Under the pieces are notes generated by a model. That model saw nothing but the letters and a program-made list of their open reading frames with translations, did not search any database and was not told the DNA's origin. Positions 7,006 through 9,453 of a stretch of 9,453 nt of DNA are shown here, piece after piece. Every line of letters starts with the position of its first letter. Position 1 is the stretch's first letter. The translations under genes and the position numbers were made by a program. The stretch comes from Bacteroidales bacterium (GTDB lineage Bacteria > Bacteroidota > Bacteroidia > Bacteroidales > Muribaculaceae): positions 1 through 9,453 of the forward strand of contig SFOK01000079.1 of the NCBI GenBank assembly GCA_004552395.1, read 5' to 3'.

Positions 7006-8403
7006 GTGAAATTACAAAAAATAATCGAGATCAACCCTATTCTGCCGTTCACAGAGTTCGATTTGATGCAAAAATATCGCAAGGGCTTTGAATCGAGCGA
7101 ACTCGGTCGCCTCCATGCCATGCTTCCACTGAAGGAGATGGCTGAACAACTTGCATCGGCATTCCCGAAAAAGCATCCTCAGGGCAATACCCCGATGTTT
7201 CCTCCAGAGGGGGAAATCGCGCTGATGTTCCTCAAATCCTACACCGGGCAGTCTGATGACGGACTGGTCGAGATGCTCAACGGCAACATCTACATGCAGA
7301 TGTTCTGCGGAGTTTTCATTGACCCGGACCATCCCATCAAGAACGGGAAGATAGTGAGTGCCATCCGCAACCGTCTGGCCAAAGCTCTTGATATAAAGAA
7401 ACTTCAAAAAGTTCTCTTTGAGAAATGGAAGCCGGAACTGAAAAATCAGGACCGATGCATGACGGACGCCACATGCTATGAGAGTTTCCTTCGTTATCCG
7501 ATGGATGTGAAGCTGTTGTGGGAATGCTGCGAATGGCTGCACTCGCTCATGAGGACAGAGTTCAGGCGGGCGGGAGAACGGATGCCCAGAAACAAGTACC
7601 GTGATCTGGACCGCGACCGCCTCGTATATGCGAAGATGCGCAAGAAAACGCATGCAAAAACACAAAAACTTCGGAAACGGCTCCTCAAACTCCTTGACAA
7701 GCTGATTGCGCAGTGGAATCGGTTCCGCAAACTCTATCCATGGGGAATCATGCTGAGTGCCGGGCAGGAGAAACGTCTGTCAGCAATCCTGAAGGTGCGC
7801 GGCCAGCAACATGAGCTTCTGGAAAAGAAAGAAGTGCATCGGCGCGTGGTAAGTATCGACCGCCCTTACATCCGTCCCATCGTAAGGGGAAAGGAAAACA
7901 AGCGGGTCGAGTTCGGGGCCAAGGTCAACAACATACAGATCGACGGCATCTCGTTCATCGAGCATCATTCCTTCGAGGCCTTCAACGAGGGTGTGCGTCT
8001 CAAACAATGCATTGAGTATCAAAAGGAACTCACCGGAATCGATGTCAGGGAGATCGGAGCTGATACAATCTACGCCAACAATGAGAACCGGAAGTACTGC
8101 ACGGAAAACGGGATCACCACCTGTTTTGCAAGAAAAGGTCCCAAGCCCAAGGATCAGGATGACGCCACCACCGCATCGCGCAGAATCATCGGCAACCTCC
8201 GCGCCACTGTCATGGAGGGCAGTTTTGGAAACCAGAAACTGCATTATGGCGTCGGTCGCATCGCCGCACGCAACTCCCGCAGCGAGACCTTGCTGCTGTT
8301 CTTCGGGATACACATGGCCAATGCGGCAATCCTCGCGCAGAGGAAATGGCTGGCTGAGGAAAAAGAAAAAGAGAAAAACCGACGGTCACACAAACGGGCA
8401 TAG
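7006..8403 (+). CDS. DDE transposase (IS1182/IS5-superfamily type)
   Basis: Transposase of the surrounding insertion sequence, expected to bind the terminal repeats and cut and join DNA with an RNase H-like DDE domain. The 465-residue product appears intact. The N-terminal part (about 15-145) resembles the DUF772-type domain that precedes the catalytic domain in many IS1182/IS5 relatives. Candidate catalytic residues are Asp154 (MTDATCYES), Asp353 (IGADTIYAN) and Glu404 (VMEGSFGNQKLHYG). A basic, probably helical insertion (about 195-245, rich in Arg and Lys) lies between the first Asp and the strand VEFGAKVN. The tail KEKEKNRRSHKRA is strongly basic. The start is a GTG; no in-frame ATG occurs until residue 21, and the GTG keeps the conserved-looking opening residues. 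Low initiation from GTG may itself limit expression. Family naming is by appearance only. Confidence 0.9.
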   Translation: MKLQKIIEINPILPFTEFDLMQKYRKGFESSELGRLHAMLPLKEMAEQLASAFPKKHPQGNTPMFPPEGEIALMFLKSYTGQSDDGLVEMLNGNIYMQMFCGVFIDPDHPIKNGKIVSAIRNRLAKALDIKKLQKVLFEKWKPELKNQDRCMTDATCYESFLRYPMDVKLLWECCEWLHSLMRTEFRRAGERMPRNKYRDLDRDRLVYAKMRKKTHAKTQKLRKRLLKLLDKLIAQWNRFRKLYPWGIMLSAGQEKRLSAILKVRGQQHELLEKKEVHRRVVSIDRPYIRPIVRGKENKRVEFGAKVNNIQIDGISFIEHHSFEAFNEGVRLKQCIEYQKELTGIDVREIGADTIYANNENRKYCTENGITTCFARKGPKPKDQDDATTASRRIIGNLRATVMEGSFGNQKLHYGVGRIAARNSRSETLLLFFGIHMANAAILAQRKWLAEEKEKEKNRRSHKRA

Positions 8404-8416
8404 CCATTTTTTAGAT

Positions 8417-8445
8417 AAAAACAGGCCGCTGGATGACCAACGGCC
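8417..8445 (-). terminator. Probable antisense-facing terminator behind the transposase
   Basis: GGCCG C TGG ATGA CCA A CGGCC (8424-8445) forms a stem on either strand, but the strands are not equal. In plus-strand RNA there is a C-A mismatch in the middle and no adjacent U-run. In minus-strand RNA the same position becomes a permissible U-G wobble, giving a continuous 9-bp stem directly followed by UGUUUUUAUC. It therefore looks like a terminator for transcription entering the insertion sequence from the right and running antisense to the transposase. A run of eight T at 8468-8475 lies 22 bases beyond the stem on the plus strand, too far for a standard sense terminator. Confidence 0.5.
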
Positions 8446-8499
8446 CGGATAGATATATTCATCAGGCTTTTTTTTGAGTCAAAACTCACCGAGAATCGA

Positions 8500-8587
8500 A
8501 TATTCAGTCATTGAAGGAGTATCCTCAGGCAATTTTTGCTGCCTGAGCGACTTTAGCTGACCTCCGGCACCGCCATTAACTGAATAT
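8500..8587. repeat. Subterminal inverted repeat at the right end of the insertion sequence
   Basis: ATATTCAGT (8500-8508) and ACTGAATAT (8579-8587) are exact reverse complements, 70 bases apart. The right copy overlaps the terminal inverted repeat, so the left copy is an internal repeat of the terminal core in the same orientation as the element's left end. It could be an additional transposase binding site or an arm of a larger stem enclosing 8524-8547. Confidence 0.45.
8524..8547 (+). other. Hairpin near the right end of the insertion sequence
   Basis: CTCAGGCA (8524-8531) and TGCCTGAG (8540-8547) form a perfect 8-bp stem with a T-rich 8-base loop. No T-run follows on either strand, so it is not a normal terminator. 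It lies within the 70-base stretch enclosed by the 8500/8579 inverted repeat and may form part of a folded right-end structure. Confidence 0.45.
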
Positions 8588-8593
8588 CCCTAA
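8572..8593 (-). repeat. Right terminal inverted repeat of the insertion sequence
   Basis: Reverse complement begins TTAGGGATATTCAG and matches the left repeat (6880-6901) at 17 of 22 positions. It ends at CCCTAA, after which the sequence becomes the flank of the lipoprotein gene. Confidence 0.7.
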
Positions 8594-8660
8594 CAGAAAT
8601 GTTCATCTTCTATAATGTAGAATTCCTTTCCGGGTTGAAGAAAGATCCGAATTACAAATA

Positions 8661-8690
8661 AATGATGTTTAATTTACATAGTAAATCATT
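8661..8690 (+). promoter_or_regulatory. Inverted repeat touching the lipoprotein start codon
   Basis: AATGAT(G)TTTA (8661-8671) pairs with TAAATCATT (8682-8690) with one bulged G, and a tighter alternative, ATTTAC-ATA-GTAAAT (8672-8686), overlaps it. The right arm ends at the base before the ATG at 8691, so pairing would cover the ribosome landing site; alternatively it could be a protein-binding operator. AT-rich sequence gives some chance of this arising by accident. Confidence 0.35.
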
Positions 8691-9320
8691 ATGAAGAAGA
8701 TAGTAAGCCTTATACTGCTGGCGACTCTGATGCTTGTCGGAGCATGTAGCGATAACGACAAAGATGAACCGGATCCCGTAACAAAGCCGGAATATCCATC
8801 CGAAGAAGTCTTTGAAAATGAGATCAAGAACAATCTTTGGGTGCTTGAAGAGAATCGTTACGAGACTGAAGATGGAGTGGATTTTTCGGAAGAGCTCTGG
8901 CGAGTCTTAATCCCCGGCCCTGGTACGCCATACCAGTGGTATTTTTGGGACAACAATGCAATCCTTTGTGTAAGAACGATTCCGCCTTACGGTGAGATCT
9001 CCGAGAATATAAACTATGATCCGTCCTCAGGATTAGTGACAAGAATCGGTTTCCAAAAGCTTGATGTCATTTGCCAGATCCTCTCCTATGATGGAGAGTA
9101 CCTCACCGTAAAACGTCAGTTAATGTACTACGGGGATCCCGGCGATATGGACGGTTTTGGAGGAGACTGGTGGGATGCGATCCCAAACAAAGAGCAATGT
9201 TTCAACAAGATGATCTATCAGGTAGCTAAATTCAAGAAAAAGGACAACCCCAATCTTAAGGAGGAATTTCACCATTACCTCTGGGAAGGTAAGAATCCCG
9301 GCGACTATGGACTTTATTAA
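8691..9320 (+). CDS. Predicted surface lipoprotein of unknown function
   Basis: A 209-residue protein I cannot place in a named family. Its N-terminus is a clear lipoprotein signal: MKK, a hydrophobic core (about 4-17), and a lipobox LVGAC with the acylated Cys19. The residues after it, SDNDKDEPD, are acidic, as in the lipoprotein export signal of Bacteroidota that sends lipoproteins to the outer face of the outer membrane, so surface display is a reasonable inference. The mature part is rich in aromatic residues and looks mostly beta-stranded, with alternating hydrophobic stretches such as LWRVLIPG, YQWYFWD and LTVKRQLMYY; a compact beta-barrel or lipocalin-like fold is possible but not shown. 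The gene is visibly less GC-rich than the nqr-bioD region and lies between an insertion sequence and a second possible mobile end, suggesting acquired DNA. Its stop codon adjoins that second boundary, so a shortened C-terminus cannot be excluded. Confidence 0.8.
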   Translation: MKKIVSLILLATLMLVGACSDNDKDEPDPVTKPEYPSEEVFENEIKNNLWVLEENRYETEDGVDFSEELWRVLIPGPGTPYQWYFWDNNAILCVRTIPPYGEISENINYDPSSGLVTRIGFQKLDVICQILSYDGEYLTVKRQLMYYGDPGDMDGFGGDWWDAIPNKEQCFNKMIYQVAKFKKKDNPNLKEEFHHYLWEGKNPGDYGLY

Positions 9321-9453
9321 GAGCCCGTTGCACAAAATTTGTTAACGGCAGGGCGGCGAGTTTTCGAGGGAATTTCCCTGAGTTGAAGAAGGAGCGATGC
9401 GGGCATCGTGACTGATGAAACTCGGGGAAATTCACCGGAAAGACGCCGGACCG
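9321..9453 (+). mobile_element. Possible left end of a second mobile element (runs off the window)
   Basis: Directly after the lipoprotein stop the sequence begins GAGCCCGTTGCACAAAATTT, which resembles IS5-family ends that open with GAG or GGG followed by TTGCA. The preceding TAA, the stop codon itself, would fit a TNA-type target site as used by some members of that family. CCGTT (9325-9329) and AACGG (9344-9348) also form a small inverted repeat here. No transposase start is visible before base 9453, so this is suggestive only. The alternative is a normal 3' region of the lipoprotein gene with a hairpin. Confidence 0.35.
9354..9448 (+). other. Nested inverted-repeat structure, possible folded RNA leader
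   Basis: Three nested pairings fit together: CGGCG (9354-9358) with CGCCG (9444-9448); the 15-base GAATTTCCCTGAGTT (9370-9384) with AACTCGGGGAAATTC (9419-9433), where the one non-Watson-Crick pair is a U-G wobble in plus-strand RNA; and CGATG-CGGG-CATCG (9396-9409) as an inner hairpin. The wobble is allowed only in the plus-strand transcript, since the other strand would have an A-C mismatch, which favours a plus-strand RNA. I do not recognise it as a known riboswitch or ribozyme. Confidence 0.45.

Larger units (their letters stand above)
6880..8593 (+). mobile_element. Insertion sequence, probably IS1182-like, apparently complete
   Basis: A roughly 1.7-kb element bounded by imperfect 22-bp terminal inverted repeats (6880-6901 and 8572-8593, matching at 17 of 22 positions) and carrying a single intact DDE transposase gene, with its own promoter, leader hairpin and 3' regulatory hairpins. 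The size and the single 465-codon gene fit the IS1182 family, but that assignment is from protein appearance, not a search. The target duplication is unclear. TAA lies next to both ends but is uninformative. A 7-base direct repeat CTATAAT occurs at 6874-6880, touching the left end, and at 8610-8616, which is 17 bases beyond the right inverted repeat; if that were the duplication, the right boundary would be 8609. Exact ends could be one to three bases off. Confidence 0.8.

Noticed and set aside
8468..8475. Run of eight T after the transposase, considered as the sense-strand terminator tail.
   Set aside because: It lies 22 bases beyond the nearest stem, and the stem has a mismatch in the sense RNA; a sense terminator is not supported.
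8599..8661. A 20-codon open frame starting ATGTTCATC and ending AAA TAA, just after the insertion sequence.
   Set aside because: Too short, with no recognisable product or start signal; it could be a remnant of an interrupted gene, but nothing on the left flank matches as its other half.
9411..9433. CTGATGA followed by GGGGAAA, resembling hammerhead ribozyme core pieces.
   Set aside because: The bases between them do not form a stem II hairpin, no correctly placed cleavage-site strand was found, and the 15-bp stem uses the same bases.
1..9453. CRISPR arrays, tRNA and rRNA genes.
   Set aside because: No regularly spaced repeats, cloverleaf-like segments or rRNA-like stretches were seen on either strand.

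Overview
The window looks like chromosomal DNA from a GC-rich member of the Bacteroidales. The evidence is a Bacteroidota-type set of Na+-translocating NADH:quinone reductase (Na+-NQR) genes, a BioD of the Bacteroides type, a TTTG / TAnnTTTG-like promoter, weak or absent Shine-Dalgarno sequences, and a lipoprotein with an acidic stretch after its cysteine. The high GC content would suit a Muribaculaceae-like organism, but that placement is inference; no rRNA or marker phylogeny is available here.

Bases 1-4585 hold most of an nqr operon on the plus strand: the 3' part of nqrB, then complete nqrC, nqrD, nqrE and nqrF. nqrA and the first part of nqrB lie off the left edge. The covalent-FMN threonines of NqrB and NqrC, the membrane cysteines of NqrD and NqrE, and the four ferredoxin cysteines plus the FAD and NADH motifs of NqrF are all present, so the complex should be functional. 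It oxidises NADH, reduces quinone and exports Na+. glyA (serine hydroxymethyltransferase, 4681-5961) follows in the same direction, with no clear terminator before it and a strong intrinsic terminator after it (5989-6030). A separate bioD (dethiobiotin synthetase, 6123-6815) comes next.

The right third is accessory DNA. An apparently intact insertion sequence (about 6880-8593) carries one 465-residue DDE transposase, probably IS1182-like. It has imperfect 22-bp terminal inverted repeats (17/22 matching), a recognisable Bacteroidota promoter, a strong hairpin at the predicted 5' end of the transposase mRNA, and a hairpin past the stop codon that makes a better terminator for antisense than for sense transcription. 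Together these look like an arrangement that keeps outside transcription from affecting the transposase.

Downstream is a less GC-rich gene for a predicted surface lipoprotein of unknown function (8691-9320). Right after its stop codon the sequence changes to what may be the left end of a second mobile element. Its last 100 bases contain an elaborate nested inverted-repeat structure, including a 15-bp stem. This 3' edge is the least explained and most interesting part of the window. I did not find a clear new multi-gene system, a CRISPR array, tRNA or rRNA.
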